Shown: positions 30,378 to 39,577 of the stretch, in pieces | Layout of the letters: each line of letters starts with the position of its first letter | How positions within the stretch are numbered: the stretch's first letter is position 1 | NCBI RefSeq assembly: GCF_902506435.1 | Contig: NZ_LR733215.1 | Location: 2,728,234 to 2,792,233, forward strand | Reading direction: 5' to 3' | DNA from: Nocardioides sp. AX2bis | GTDB taxonomy: Bacteria > Actinomycetota > Actinomycetes > Propionibacteriales > Nocardioidaceae | Length of the DNA stretch: 64,000 nucleotides | Notes under the pieces: model-generated | What the model was told of the DNA's origin: nothing | Databases searched by the model: none | Seen by the model: the letters and a program-made list of their open reading frames with translations, nothing else | Position numbers and translations under genes: made by a program

Positions 30378-31382
30378 TCAGCCCTGGTCCACCGAGGGCA
30401 CCACGGTGGCCACGATCGCCAGGTGGTCGGTGCCGGGCACCGCGACCGTGCCCGTGCTCGTGACGGTCCAGCCCGGCGCCAGCAGGAGGTGGTCGATGGG
30501 CGCCGTGGGCGGCAGCAGGCCGAGGACCGGGAAGTACCCGTTGACCGGCCAGGTGGCGGTGAGCCCGGTGTTGAGCAGCTCGGCGCCGTCGCGGTAGCCC
30601 TCGGCGAGCAGGGCGCGGACGGGCGCGTGGTCCAGGGTCGCGTTGAGGTCGCCCACGACCACGTCGGGACGCTCGGAGACGACGACGTCGAGCAGCACGG
30701 CGTGGTCCTCGGCCCAGTCGTCGGGGTCCAGCGGGGCGGCCGGGTGGGCGGCCAGCACGTCCAGGCCGCCGGTGCGGACCAGCAGGTTGTCGAACCGCGT
30801 GCCCGCCACGGGCTCGGCGCGCTGGAACGGCTCGGCCGAGAACACCATCGTGCCCTCGTAGGTCTCCCCCGTCCGCCCGGTGCGGTGCGGCAGCAGGGCG
30901 TCGAGCCCGGCGTCCTCCATGGCGGCCAGCGTGCGCGGGGTGACCTCGCTGGCCACCAGCACGTCGACGTCCCGCTCGGCGACCTCGCGGACCACCGCGG
31001 CCCCGTCGCCCCGCCCGAAGTACAGGTTGGTGCTGAGGACCACCACCTCGTCCCCCGGCCCGGCGGCGGGCGACGGGTCGCGTCCCTCCCCGGTGTAGGA
31101 CGGCAGCAGCCAGCTCACGTGCAGGCCCGCCGCAGCGAGGACCAGGACCGCGACCACACCCGGCACCAGACGGCGCCGGCCGCGCCGGGCGAGCAGGACG
31201 CCGAGCACCACCACCGCCAGCGCGTAGGGCACCAGGGCGAACGGCGTGAACGCCTGCGCCTGCACCAGCAGCCCCGCCGACGGGTCCGTCAGCCGGAGCA
31301 CCGTCAGCGCACCGGCCGGGACCAGGAGGAGCACCAGCACCACGGTCAGCGCCGCACGGACCACGGCGGGGGGCGTCGGCAT
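30378..31382 (-). CDS. Membrane-anchored endonuclease/exonuclease/phosphatase-fold protein
   Basis: A 334-residue protein with about three N-terminal membrane helices (residues 8-95) and an extracellular EEP domain from about 110. The domain motifs are VVVLSTNLYFGRGD (Asn), VLVASEVTPRT (metal-binding Glu), VVVGDLNATLDH (Asp and Asn) and GTDHLAIVATV (Asp-His). This set supports a Mg-dependent phosphodiesterase or phosphatase acting outside the membrane. Substrate unknown; the fold covers nucleases, sphingomyelinases and inositol phosphatases. ATG at 31382 lies 7 nt after TACGTT, a leaderless arrangement. Confidence 0.82.
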   Translation of the reverse strand: MPTPPAVVRAALTVVLVLLLVPAGALTVLRLTDPSAGLLVQAQAFTPFALVPYALAVVVLGVLLARRGRRRLVPGVVAVLVLAAAGLHVSWLLPSYTGEGRDPSPAAGPGDEVVVLSTNLYFGRGDGAAVVREVAERDVDVLVASEVTPRTLAAMEDAGLDALLPHRTGRTGETYEGTMVFSAEPFQRAEPVAGTRFDNLLVRTGGLDVLAAHPAAPLDPDDWAEDHAVLLDVVVSERPDVVVGDLNATLDHAPVRALLAEGYRDGAELLNTGLTATWPVNGYFPVLGLLPPTAPIDHLLLAPGWTVTSTGTVAVPGTDHLAIVATVVPSVDQG

Positions 31383-31389
31383 GACTGCG

Positions 31390-31395
31390 AACGTA
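31390..31395 (-). promoter_or_regulatory. -10 hexamer for a leaderless EEP-protein transcript
   Basis: TACGTT on the minus strand ends 7 nt before the ATG at 31382, and there is no Shine-Dalgarno. Confidence 0.45.
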
Positions 31396-31422
31396 CCGAC
31401 CCGGTGGCCACCGCCGACCGCC

Positions 31423-31450
31423 CCGCGGCGTCGCCCCGGCGACGCCGCGG
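31423..31450 (-). terminator. Strong hairpin after proB
   Basis: A perfect 13-bp stem (31423-31435 with 31438-31450) lies 17 bp past the proB stop and ends the rplU-rpmA-obg-proB transcript. The loop is only CC, so the top pairs probably open. Confidence 0.75.
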
Positions 31451-31467
31451 TGAACGGCCAGGACCTC

Positions 31468-32598
31468 CTACAGCAGGACGAGGTCGTCGCGGTGGACGAC
31501 CTCGCGGTCGTAGGCCGGACCGAGCTCGGCCACGAGGTCCGGGGTCGAGCGGCCGAGCAGCGCCGGGAGCTCGTCGGCGTCGAAGCCGACCCGCCCGCGG
31601 GCCAGGACCGCTCCGGCCGGGTCGACGAGGTCGACGGGGTCACCGGCCGCGAAGGACCCCTCGACGCCGGTCACGCCGGCCGCGAGCAGGGAGGTGTGCC
31701 GCTGGGTGACGGCACGGACGGCGCCGTCGTCGAGCACGAGGCGGCCCTGGGGCTCGGTGGCGTGCGCGAGCCACAGCAGCCGGGTCGGTCGGCGCTTGCC
31801 GGTGGCCCGGAACAGGGTGCCGACGTCGGCGCCCCCGAGGGCCTCGGCTGCCTGCGGGGCGGCGCTGAGCACCACCGGGATCCCGGCGCCGGTCGCGATC
31901 ATGGCGGCGTCGACCTTGGTCCGCATCCCGCCGGTGCCGACCCCGGCGTCGCCGGGGGCACCGAGCCGCACCCCGGTCAGGTCCTCGACGGAGTCCACGA
32001 CCGGCAGCCGCCGCGAGCCGGCCTCGGCGGGCGGGCCGTCGTACAGGCCGTCGACGTCGCTGAGCAGCACCAGCAGGTCGGCGTGCACGAGGTGCGCGAC
32101 CAGGGCGGCGAGCCGGTCGTTGTCGCCGAAGCGGATCTCGCTGGTGGCCACGGTGTCGTTCTCGTTGACGATCGGCAGCACCCCGAGCTCGAGCAGCCGC
32201 GCGAAGGTCTGGTGGGCGTTGCGGTAGTGCGTGCGCCGTACGACGTCGTCGGCGGTCAGCAGGACCTGTCCTGCGGTCACGCCGTGGGTGGCGAGCTCCT
32301 CGGTGTAGCGGTGCACCAGCAGCCCCTGGCCGACCGAGGCGGCGGCCTGCTGGGAGGGCAGGTCGCTGGGGCGCCGACGCAGGCCGAGCGGCGCGAGCCC
32401 GGCGGCGATCGCGCCCGAGGAGACCAGGACGACCTCGACCCCGCGGTCGCGGGCCGCGGCGACGACGTCGACCAGCGCACGGACCCGGTCGGGGTCGATG
32501 CCGCCGGCGGCGGTGGTCAGCGAGGACGAGCCGACCTTGACCACGACGCGGCGCGCCGCGACGACCTCGGGCCGGGCGCCCGACGGCGCCGTGCTCAT
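31468..32598 (-). CDS. proB: Glutamate 5-kinase
   Basis: A 376-residue enzyme that phosphorylates glutamate in the first step of proline synthesis. The amino-acid kinase domain has [11 protein letters not shown] and VSSGAIAAG near the N terminus, [19 protein letters not shown] in the active site and [14 protein letters not shown] in the nucleotide region. A C-terminal PUA domain (from about residue 280) is present as in E. coli ProB. ATG at 32598 overlaps the obg stop in ATGA. The obg-proB link is common in actinobacteria. Confidence 0.96.
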   Translation of the reverse strand: MSTAPSGARPEVVAARRVVVKVGSSSLTTAAGGIDPDRVRALVDVVAAARDRGVEVVLVSSGAIAAGLAPLGLRRRPSDLPSQQAAASVGQGLLVHRYTEELATHGVTAGQVLLTADDVVRRTHYRNAHQTFARLLELGVLPIVNENDTVATSEIRFGDNDRLAALVAHLVHADLLVLLSDVDGLYDGPPAEAGSRRLPVVDSVEDLTGVRLGAPGDAGVGTGGMRTKVDAAMIATGAGIPVVLSAAPQAAEALGGADVGTLFRATGKRRPTRLLWLAHATEPQGRLVLDDGAVRAVTQRHTSLLAAGVTGVEGSFAAGDPVDLVDPAGAVLARGRVGFDADELPALLGRSTPDLVAELGPAYDREVVHRDDLVLL

Positions 32599-34136
32599 CG
32601 TCGCTCGGAGCCGCCCGGGCCCGACGGGTCGGCGGGGGCGGCGTCGGGGTCCGCGTCGGAGCCGATCTCGTAGGAGGTCGGGCCCCGGTCGTAGCGGCGG
32701 GCGACGTCGGCGCGGGTCTCGTTCTCGCCGCGGTCGGGCATCGCCTCGTCGATGGCCCGGCGACGGCGGGCGGCCGGCCGGTCCTCGGTGAGGCGGACGT
32801 CCTCGCCACGGCGGGAGAGGATCTCGCCGCCGGCGTCCATGCCCGGGCGGAAGTCGAAGACCACCGCGTCCTCGGGGTCGCCGATCAGCACGGCGTCGCC
32901 CTCGACCGCGCCCAGTGCCACCAGCTTGCGCTCGACGCCCAGCCGGTCCAGCCGGTCGGCCAGGAAGCCCACGGCCTCGTCGTTGGAGAAGTCGGTCTGA
33001 CGCACCCAGCGCTCGGGCTTGGTGCCGCGCACGCGCCAGCCGGCGCCGGTGGCGCGCACCGTGAAGTCCTCCTCGCGCACGGCCTGCGGCCGCAGCACGA
33101 TCCGCTCGGCGACCACGGCCTCGCGCTCGGCGCGCGCGGCCTGGACGATCTCGGCCATCGCGAAGCCCAGCTCGCGCAGGCCCTCCCCCGACGCCGCGGA
33201 GACCGGGAACACCCGTAGCCCGCGGGCGGTCAGGTCGGCCAGGACCATGTCGGCGATCTCGCGACCGTCGGGCACGTCGACCTTGTTCAGCGCCACCAGC
33301 CGGGGGCGGTCCTCGAGGCCGCCGTAGCGGGCCAGCTCGTTCTCGATGATGTCGAGGTCCTCGACCGGGGCCCGGTCGGGCTCGAAGGTGGCCGTGTCGA
33401 CGACGTGCACCAGCGCCGCGCAGCGCTCGACGTGGCGCAGGAAGTCGTGGCCGAGGCCGCGGCCCTCGCTGGCGCCCTCGATCAGGCCGGGCACGTCGGC
33501 CACGGTGAAGGTGGTGTCACCGGCGGTCACCATGCCGAGGTTGGGCACCAGGGTGGTGAACGGGTAGTCCGCGATCTTGGGCCGGGCCCGCGACATGGCC
33601 GCGATCAGGCTCGACTTGCCCGCGCTGGGGAAGCCGACCAGGCCGATGTCCGCGACGACCTTGAGCTCCAGGACGACCTCGAGCTCGTCCCCGGGCTCGC
33701 CGAGCAGCGCGAAGCCGGGCGCCTTGCGCTTGGTCGAGGCCAGGGCCGCGTTGCCGAGCCCGCCGGCCCCGCCGGTGGCCACCACGAGCTCGGCGCCGGG
33801 GCCGACCATGTCGGCGATCGGGGTGCCGTCGGCCCGGGTGACGACGGTGCCGTCCGGGACGGGCAGCACGAGGTCGCCGCCGTGGCCGCCGTTGCGGTGG
33901 GCGCCGGCGCCGTGGCCGCCGTGGTCGGCGGTGCGCCGCGGGCTGTGGTGGTACTCGACCAGCGTGGTGACACCGGCGTCGACGCGCAGGATCACCGAGC
34001 CGCCGGGCCCGCCGTTGCCCCCGTCGGGGCCGCCGAGGGGCTTGAACTTCTCACGGTGCACGGACGCCACGCCGTTGCCGCCGCGACCGGCGCTGACGAA
34101 CAGCCGCACGCGGTCGACGAAGGTGGGGACGGCCAT
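32595..34136 (-). CDS. obg: GTPase Obg/CgtA
   Basis: A 513-residue GTPase that assists 50S ribosome assembly and links it to growth control. It has a Gly-rich Obg fold (residues 1-160) and a G domain with P-loop GFPSAGKSS, switch [18 protein letters not shown] and NKVD. An OCT domain (about 340-425) and an actinobacterial acidic/basic tail of about 75 residues follow. ATG at 34136 has a GAGAGGAA Shine-Dalgarno. Two strong hairpins lie between rpmA and obg, so obg expression may be set by partial termination. Confidence 0.97.
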   Translation of the reverse strand: MAVPTFVDRVRLFVSAGRGGNGVASVHREKFKPLGGPDGGNGGPGGSVILRVDAGVTTLVEYHHSPRRTADHGGHGAGAHRNGGHGGDLVLPVPDGTVVTRADGTPIADMVGPGAELVVATGGAGGLGNAALASTKRKAPGFALLGEPGDELEVVLELKVVADIGLVGFPSAGKSSLIAAMSRARPKIADYPFTTLVPNLGMVTAGDTTFTVADVPGLIEGASEGRGLGHDFLRHVERCAALVHVVDTATFEPDRAPVEDLDIIENELARYGGLEDRPRLVALNKVDVPDGREIADMVLADLTARGLRVFPVSAASGEGLRELGFAMAEIVQAARAEREAVVAERIVLRPQAVREEDFTVRATGAGWRVRGTKPERWVRQTDFSNDEAVGFLADRLDRLGVERKLVALGAVEGDAVLIGDPEDAVVFDFRPGMDAGGEILSRRGEDVRLTEDRPAARRRRAIDEAMPDRGENETRADVARRYDRGPTSYEIGSDADPDAAPADPSGPGGSERR

Positions 34137-34172
34137 GGGATTCCTCTCGGGGGTGCTGCTCGGTGAAATGCG

Positions 34173-34201
34173 CGAAGGCGCCCCGGTCAGGAGCGCCTTC
34201 G
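34173..34201 (-). terminator. Hairpin 2 in the rpmA-obg gap
   Basis: A perfect 9-bp stem (34173-34181 with 34193-34201) with an 11-nt loop. It lies about 37 nt before the obg start, so it may act as an attenuator or processing site and not a full stop. Confidence 0.6.
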
Positions 34202-34222
34202 AGGTCCGGCCGGGGCCGGGGT

Positions 34223-34243
34223 CCCGGGGGCTGTGCCCCCGGG
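34223..34243 (-). terminator. Hairpin 1 in the rpmA-obg gap
   Basis: A perfect 9-bp stem (34223-34231 with 34235-34243) with a 3-nt loop starts 6 bp after the rpmA stop. No U-tract follows. With hairpin 2 it could lower obg/proB output relative to the ribosomal proteins. Confidence 0.65.
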
Positions 34244-34248
34244 GCGGG

Positions 34249-34503
34249 TCACTGACCCGCGAGGATGTTGACGACGCGGCGGCCGCGCTTGCGGCCGAAC
34301 TCGACCGAACCGGGGATGAGGGCGAACAGGGTGTCGTCCTTGCCGCGGCCGACACCGGCACCCGGGTGGAAGTGGGTGCCGCGCTGGCGCACGATGATCT
34401 CGCCGGCGCCGACGACCTGGCCGCCGAAGCGCTTCACACCGAGGTACTGGGAGTTGGAGTCGCGACCGTTCTTGGTGGACGCGGCGCCCTTCTTGTGAGC
34501 CAT
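34249..34503 (-). CDS. rpmA: 50S ribosomal protein L27
   Basis: An 84-residue ribosomal protein whose N-terminal tail reaches the peptidyl transferase centre. It begins [19 protein letters not shown] and contains [17 protein letters not shown], both diagnostic. There is no N-terminal cleavable extension of the Firmicutes type. It follows rplU by 43 nt and has an AAGGAT-like Shine-Dalgarno in the gap. Confidence 0.98.
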   Translation of the reverse strand: MAHKKGAASTKNGRDSNSQYLGVKRFGGQVVGAGEIIVRQRGTHFHPGAGVGRGKDDTLFALIPGSVEFGRKRGRRVVNILAGQ

Positions 34504-34546
34504 GAGTTACATCCTTCGTGTTCTGCGCTGAGAGCCCGGCGGCGTC

Positions 34547-34849
34547 TCAGAGGGAGATGTCGGTGACCTTGACCTGGGTGTACTTCTGGCGGTGACCCTG
34601 GCGCTTCTTGTAGCCGGTCTTGTTCTTGAACTTCTGGATGATGATCTTGGGGCCCTTGGTGGCGCCGAGGACCTCGACGGTCACCGCGGCCTTGTCCAGG
34701 CCGGCCGAGGTCACCGACTCACCGTCGACCACCAGCAGCACCGGCAGGGACGCGGTCTGACCGACCGGGGTGGCGATCTTGTCGATCGAGATGACGTCGC
34801 CCACGGCGACCTTCTGCTGGATTGCGCCAGCTCGCACGATCGCGTACAC
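34547..34849 (-). CDS. rplU: 50S ribosomal protein L21
   Basis: A 100-residue ribosomal protein starting [18 protein letters not shown] and ending in the conserved [21 protein letters not shown] at 34849 is chosen because the family starts at this residue and AAGGAG lies 9 nt upstream. It is the first gene of rplU-rpmA-obg-proB, with its own promoter and leader hairpin upstream. Confidence 0.97.
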   Translation of the reverse strand: MYAIVRAGAIQQKVAVGDVISIDKIATPVGQTASLPVLLVVDGESVTSAGLDKAAVTVEVLGATKGPKIIIQKFKNKTGYKKRQGHRQKYTQVKVTDISL

Positions 34850-34946
34850 CGCGGATCTCCTTCGTCGGTTCAGAACACTCAGTCCAGGTCTGCGGCACGC
34901 CGGCACGTCCTCCGGGAGTGCGAGGAGCGGGATGCCATGCAGCGGT

Positions 34947-34965
34947 GGCGCACACCTGGTGCGCC
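34947..34965 (-). promoter_or_regulatory. Hairpin at the 5' end of the rplU leader
   Basis: A perfect 7-bp stem (GGCGCAC/GTGCGCC, 5-nt loop) starts within a few bases of the predicted transcription start and about 100 nt before rplU. It could stabilise the mRNA or act in L21 autoregulation. Confidence 0.5.
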
Positions 34966-34973
34966 GAGGGTCC

Positions 34974-35003
34974 ATAGTACGGACCCCGCGGCGCCCAGCG
35001 CAA
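34974..35003 (-). promoter_or_regulatory. rplU-rpmA promoter (-35 TTGCGC, -10 TACTAT)
   Basis: On the minus strand TTGCGC (35003-34998) and TACTAT (34979-34974) are separated by 18 bp, the best housekeeping-like promoter in the window. The start would fall near 34967, giving a leader of about 118 nt. Confidence 0.7.
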
Positions 35004-35035
35004 AACGTCGCCCTCGGGCGACCCCGGGCGCCCCG

Positions 35036-38000
35036 TCAGGAACGGCCGGGCTCGGCCTCGGCCGTCCCGGGCTCGACCCGCCCGGAGTCCGGCGGGGTGC
35101 CCCCGATCCCACCGCTCGCCGCGGCCTCGTCGAGCGAGGGGACGGTGCCGCCGCGTCGTCGCGAGCCGCGGGTACGGGTGACCACCCGCGGGCCGGCCGG
35201 GGCCGGCTCGTCGGCGGTCGGCGCGGGCTGCACCGGCTGCTCGGGCTGCTCGGGGGCTGCGGGGGCGGTGATCACCACGGGCTCGGCGCCCTGCTCGGGT
35301 CCACCGGCGGGCCGGCTGGCGCTACGCCGACGCGACCGCGTCACCACCCGTGCCGGCTCGGGCTCGGTCTCGACCACCGGCTCCACGACGGGCTCGGCAG
35401 CGGGCTCGGCAGCGGGCTCGGCGGCGGGCTCGGCGACGGGCTCGGCGACGGGCTCGGCGACGGGCTCCGGGGCAGCCTCGGTCACGGGGCTGTCCTGGGG
35501 TGTCACCTCCCCCGGCGCCATGGCCGGGTCGGAGGCGGAGGGCTGCTGCTCGGCCGGGGCGTCGTCGGCCGCGGCCTTCTCGGCGGCGCGGGCCATCGCG
35601 GCCACGTCGGCCGGCGAGGGCGCGCGACCGTTCTGCTCGCCGTCACGACCACCGTCACGGCCACCGCCGCGGTTGCGGCCGCCACCGTTCGAGCCGCCGT
35701 TCCCACCGCCGTTGCCGCCACCGCTGTTGCCGCCGCCGCTGCCGCCGCTGTCACCACGGCCACGCTTGGGACGTCGGCCGTCGTCGTCCTGGCGCGGGGG
35801 CTCGACCGGCTCGCCGTGGATGACCAGGCCGCGGCCCTGGCAGTGCTCACAGCTGTGGCTGAACGCCTCGAGCAGACCGGTGCCGATCTTCTTGCGCGTC
35901 ATCTGCACCAGGCCGAGCGAGGTGACCTCGGCGACCTGGTGGCGGGTGCGGTCGCGGCCCAGGCACTCCACGAGCCGGCGCAGCACCAGGTCTCGGTTGG
36001 ACTCCAGGACCATGTCGATGAAGTCGACGACGATGATGCCGCCGATGTCGCGCAGGCGGAGCTGCCGGACGATCTCCTCGGCGGCCTCGAGGTTGTTCTT
36101 GGTGACCGTCTCCTCCAGGTTGCCGCCGGAGCCGGTGAACTTGCCGGTGTTGACGTCGACGACGGTCATCGCCTCGGTGCGGTCGATGACCAGGGAGCCG
36201 CCGGAGGGCAGCCACACCTTGCGGTCGACGCCCTTGGCGATCTGCTCGTCGATCCGGTAGGTCGTGAACACGTCGGTCTCGGACTCGTGGCGCTCGAGGC
36301 GCTCGGCGAGGTCGGGGGCGATGTGGCCGACGTACTCCGAGACCGTCTGCCAGGCCTCCTCGCCCTGGACGACGAGACGGGCGAAGTCCTCGGTGAAGAG
36401 GTCACGCACGACCTTCAGCATCAGGTCGGGCTCGCCGTAGAGCACCTGCGGGGAGTTGCCCTTGGCGACCTTGGCCTCGATGTCCTCCCAGCGGGCCTTG
36501 AGGCGCTCGACGTCGCGGGTCAGCTCGTCCTCGCTCGCACCCTCCGCGGCGGTCCGGACGATGACGCCGGCGCTCTCCGGGACGATCTGCTTGAGCAGCG
36601 CCTTCAGCCGGTTGCGCTCGGTGTCGGCCAGCTTGCGCGAGATGCCGTTGGTGGTGCCGTCGGGCACGTAGACCAGGAACCGGCCGGCCAGGCTGACCTG
36701 GCTGGTGAGGCGGGCACCCTTGTGGCCGACCGGGTCCTTGGTGACCTGCACCAGGATGGTCTGCCCCGAGGACAGCACCGACTCGATCTTGCGGGCCGTG
36801 CCCTCCTTGTGGCCCAGCGCCTGCCAGTTGACCTCACCGGCGTAGAGCACGGCGTTGCGGCCCTTGCCGATGTCGACGAAGGCGGCCTCCATCGACGGCA
36901 GCACGTTCTGGACGCGGCCGAGGTAGACGTTGCCGATCATCGAGGTCTGCGACTCGCGGGCCACGTAGTGCTCGACGAGCACCTTGTCCTCGAGCACCCC
37001 GATCTGGGTGAGGTCGCTGCGCTGGCGGATGACCATGGTGCGGTCCACCGACTCGCGGCGGGCCAGGAACTCGGCCTCGCTCACGATCGGCGCGCGGCGA
37101 CGCCCGGCCTCGCGGCCCTCGCGTCGGCGCTGCTTCTTGGCCTCGAGGCGGGTCGAGCCGCTGACCGCGGTGATCTCGTCCTCGGCCGAGCGCGGCTTGC
37201 GCACCCGGGTGACGGTGTTCGCGTCGTCGCCCTTGTCGTCCCCACCGTCGCCCTCGCGACGGCGGCGGCGCCGGCGGCGCGAGGAGCCGCTGCGGCCGCC
37301 CTCGCCGTCACCGCGGTCGGTGCCCTCGGTCGCGTCGGCGTCCTCGGGGTCCGTGGACTCGCCGGCGGGGTCGCCGGCGGTGTCGTCACCGGTCTGCTCC
37401 TGGTCCTGCCGACCGCCCTGACCGCCCTGGCCGCCCCGGCCGCCCTGGCTGCCACGGCCGCCGCGGCTGCGTCGGCGCCCCTGGCGCTGCCGGCCGTCCT
37501 GGCCGTCCTGGCCGTCCTGGTCGTCGTCCTGCTCGTCGCTGCCGGCGGCGTCCGTTTCGCCGTCGCCGCTCGTGGCGGTGGTCTCGTCCTCCGCTGCCGC
37601 GCCGGACCGCTCGGCCTGCTCGCCGGCCTCGTCCCCGTCGCCGGAGCCGCCGGAACCGCCCTTGCGGCGGCGGCGTCCGCCGCGCCGACGACGGCGACGG
37701 CCGTTGCCGGCGCCGCTCTCGCCCTCGGCGTCGTCGGTGTCGTCCTCGGCCTCGTCGTCCTCGGCGTCGACACCGGCCTGCTCGGCCTCCTCGACGGGCA
37801 GCACGGCCTCGACCTCGGCCTCGACGGCCTCCTCGACGACCTCGGCGGGCACCTCGACGGGGGCCTCGGCGACCGGGGCCTCCTCGACTGCGGCGTCCTC
37901 GGCCGGGGCGACCGGGGCGGCGGCGACCTTGCGGGTCGTGCGCTTGCGGGTCGTCTTCGTCACGACGGGGGCCTGGAACAGCGGGACCGCGCTGGCGGCC

Positions 38001-38470
38001 GGCGCGGGCTCGGCGGGGGCCTGCTCGGCGGGGGCCTGCTCGGCGGTGTCGGTGGGCAGGGCCGAGTCGGCGGCAGCGGCCACCTCCACCACGGGCTCCA
38101 CCACAGGCTCGACGGCGGGCTCCAGCGGCAGCTCGTCCGCCGCGTCCGCGACGGGCGCCGCGGCGCTCTTCCGGGTCCGGGTGGTCTTCTTGACCGCGGC
38201 CTTCTTGGCCGTGGTCTTCTTCGCCGCGGTCTTGCGGGCCGCGGTCTTCTTCGCCGGGGCGGGCGTCCCGGCCGCGTCAGCCTCGCCCTCCGCCGGGGTT
38301 TCCGCGGGGGTGTCCGCCGGGGCCTCCACCGGCGTGTCGACCGGCGTGTCGACCGAGGTGGCGGCGACCTTGCGGGTCGTGCGCTTGCGGGTGGTCTTCT
38401 TCACCGCGGGGGCCGGAGGGGCCTCGCCCGTGTCGTCCGAGGACGTGGTGGGGGTCTGGTCGTCAGCCAT
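35036..38470 (-). CDS. rne: Ribonuclease E/G family endoribonuclease
   Basis: A 1,144-residue RNase E, the central enzyme of mRNA decay and rRNA/tRNA processing. Residues 1 to about 470 are an Ala/Glu/Lys-rich extension with two copies of KTTRKRTTRKVAA and Arg-rich blocks. The catalytic core follows: S1 domain (about 498-547), 5'-sensor/RNase H-like part, and catalytic Asp in VVDVNTGKFTG (about 770) and in VVDFIDM (about 817). The Zn-link is CEHCQGRG (about 875). The tail carries a Gly/Asn-rich stretch and EPVAEP repeats. The long N-terminal extension is the actinobacterial layout, unlike E. coli, whose disorder is C-terminal. ATG at 38470 has CAGGAG upstream. A 5' UTR of about 290 nt may allow autoregulation. 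Confidence 0.95.
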   Translation of the reverse strand: MADDQTPTTSSDDTGEAPPAPAVKKTTRKRTTRKVAATSVDTPVDTPVEAPADTPAETPAEGEADAAGTPAPAKKTAARKTAAKKTTAKKAAVKKTTRTRKSAAAPVADAADELPLEPAVEPVVEPVVEVAAAADSALPTDTAEQAPAEQAPAEPAPAASAVPLFQAPVVTKTTRKRTTRKVAAAPVAPAEDAAVEEAPVAEAPVEVPAEVVEEAVEAEVEAVLPVEEAEQAGVDAEDDEAEDDTDDAEGESGAGNGRRRRRRGGRRRRKGGSGGSGDGDEAGEQAERSGAAAEDETTATSGDGETDAAGSDEQDDDQDGQDGQDGRQRQGRRRSRGGRGSQGGRGGQGGQGGRQDQEQTGDDTAGDPAGESTDPEDADATEGTDRGDGEGGRSGSSRRRRRRRREGDGGDDKGDDANTVTRVRKPRSAEDEITAVSGSTRLEAKKQRRREGREAGRRRAPIVSEAEFLARRESVDRTMVIRQRSDLTQIGVLEDKVLVEHYVARESQTSMIGNVYLGRVQNVLPSMEAAFVDIGKGRNAVLYAGEVNWQALGHKEGTARKIESVLSSGQTILVQVTKDPVGHKGARLTSQVSLAGRFLVYVPDGTTNGISRKLADTERNRLKALLKQIVPESAGVIVRTAAEGASEDELTRDVERLKARWEDIEAKVAKGNSPQVLYGEPDLMLKVVRDLFTEDFARLVVQGEEAWQTVSEYVGHIAPDLAERLERHESETDVFTTYRIDEQIAKGVDRKVWLPSGGSLVIDRTEAMTVVDVNTGKFTGSGGNLEETVTKNNLEAAEEIVRQLRLRDIGGIIVVDFIDMVLESNRDLVLRRLVECLGRDRTRHQVAEVTSLGLVQMTRKKIGTGLLEAFSHSCEHCQGRGLVIHGEPVEPPRQDDDGRRPKRGRGDSGGSGGGNSGGGNGGGNGGSNGGGRNRGGGRDGGRDGEQNGRAPSPADVAAMARAAEKAAADDAPAEQQPSASDPAMAPGEVTPQDSPVTEAAPEPVAEPVAEPVAEPAAEPAAEPAAEPVVEPVVETEPEPARVVTRSRRRSASRPAGGPEQGAEPVVITAPAAPEQPEQPVQPAPTADEPAPAGPRVVTRTRGSRRRGGTVPSLDEAAASGGIGGTPPDSGRVEPGTAEAEPGRS
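35391..35466 (-). repeat. 12-bp tandem repeats within rne
   Basis: Six consecutive 12-bp units (GGCTCGGCGACG-type, starting 35391, 35403, 35415, 35427, 35439, 35451) encode repeated EPVA/EPAA tetrapeptides in the disordered C-terminal tail. Length variation between strains is likely. Confidence 0.8.
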
Positions 38471-38775
38471 GTGGTGCTCCTGGCCCGGGCGCTCGCGCGT
38501 TCCTGGGCGGGTCGTGCCCGGTTCCCGCGGTGCGGGGGCCGTGGCGTCAAGTCTTCCGGGGCGGCGACACCCTCCGCTGTGCGTCGCTGGGCGCCCGCCA
38601 TCGCCTGCCGCGGTCGCTGGCCCGTGAGTGGTCGCTCTCACCGATCACCCGGTCCGCGTCGCGGTCTGGCGACGACCTGCACCCACCGTGCCGCCCCCTG
38701 CGGGGCCGGCGAGAACGTCGTCGGGCCGGGCCCTCGCGGTCTCCCGCTACGGCCCGTCCTGTGGGGAGTATCGCA
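38471..38775 (-). promoter_or_regulatory. rne promoter and long structured 5' UTR
   Basis: On the minus strand TGCGATACT (38775-38767) gives an extended -10 with GATACT. Transcription would start near 38760, leaving about 290 nt before the rne ATG. No ORF of note is present and several GC-rich inverted segments can fold. The gap to the DUF2344 stop (38822) holds nothing else that I recognise. Confidence 0.5.
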
Positions 38776-38821
38776 CAGAGGCCGGGCCGGCCGGGCATCA
38801 CGCGCCCGGTCGGGGCCAGGC

Positions 38822-39577
38822 TCAGCCCGGGGCCGGGGCCGCGCTCAGGGGGTCCTCGAGCCCGTCCTCGGCCGGGGTCAGGGGTCCCTGGGCCAGCCGG
38901 GTCAGGAGCACCCGGTCCGGCAGGGGCAGCGAGGAGCAGGACCGGATCCCGGTCAGCACGTCGTCGGGTCGCACCGACGGCACCGTGTGCCGCAGCAGCA
39001 GGTCCAGCGTGCTGCCCGGCCTCCCCGCGGCGTCGACCTCGGCGTCCTCGACCTCCAGGTGGAGCACCGCCGTACGGCAGTCGAAGGTGCGCAGGCCCTT
39101 CTTGGTCATCCGCTCGACCGGCACCGACTCCAGGGCGAGGAAGTCCGTCACCCCGGCGCGTGCCGTGGTGACCGGCAGGTCGGTCTCGACCCTCCAGCGA
39201 CTGGCCTGGAGCAGCTCGGTCAGGCCGCCCGTCCGCGCGGTGGCGACGTCGGCGACCTCCACCACGTCGAGGCCGGGCGGCAGGGAGCCGGCGAGGGTGC
39301 GGGCGACGTCGGCCGGGTCGAGCACCTGCGCGAGCCCGATCTCGAGGTACTCCGCCTCGCTGGCCGACCCCGTCGGGGACGCACCGGCGTACGAGATGCG
39401 CGGGTGCGGGTTGAAGCCCGAGGAGTAGGCCATCGGGACCCGGGCCCGCACGAGCGCGCGCTCGAAGGCGCGGCTGAAGTCGCGGTGGCTGGTGAACCTC
39501 ATCCGGCCGCGCTTGGCGTACCGGACGCGGAGCCGTTGGACCGGGGGTGCCTGCTGCTCGGGCTGGGCGCGGCTCAC
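38822..39577 (-). CDS. TIGR03936/DUF2344 radical-SAM-linked protein
   Basis: A 251-residue protein of the DUF2344 family, often fused to or encoded beside TIGR03960 radical SAM proteins. Typical motifs are RLRVRYAKRGRMRFTSHRDF near the N terminus and PMAYSSGFNPHPRISYA around residue 50. The family is thought to work with its radical SAM partner on RNA or ribosome modification, but the reaction is not established. GTG at 39577 overlaps the winged-helix gene by 4 nt. It lies just upstream of rne, the usual neighbour in actinobacteria. Confidence 0.9.
   Translation of the reverse strand: MSRAQPEQQAPPVQRLRVRYAKRGRMRFTSHRDFSRAFERALVRARVPMAYSSGFNPHPRISYAGASPTGSASEAEYLEIGLAQVLDPADVARTLAGSLPPGLDVVEVADVATARTGGLTELLQASRWRVETDLPVTTARAGVTDFLALESVPVERMTKKGLRTFDCRTAVLHLEVEDAEVDAAGRPGSTLDLLLRHTVPSVRPDDVLTGIRSCSSLPLPDRVLLTRLAQGPLTPAEDGLEDPLSAAPAPG

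Noticed and set aside
35391..35466. 12-bp repeats as a possible non-coding repeat element
   Set aside because: They are in frame in rne and encode EPVA/EPAA repeats of the disordered tail.
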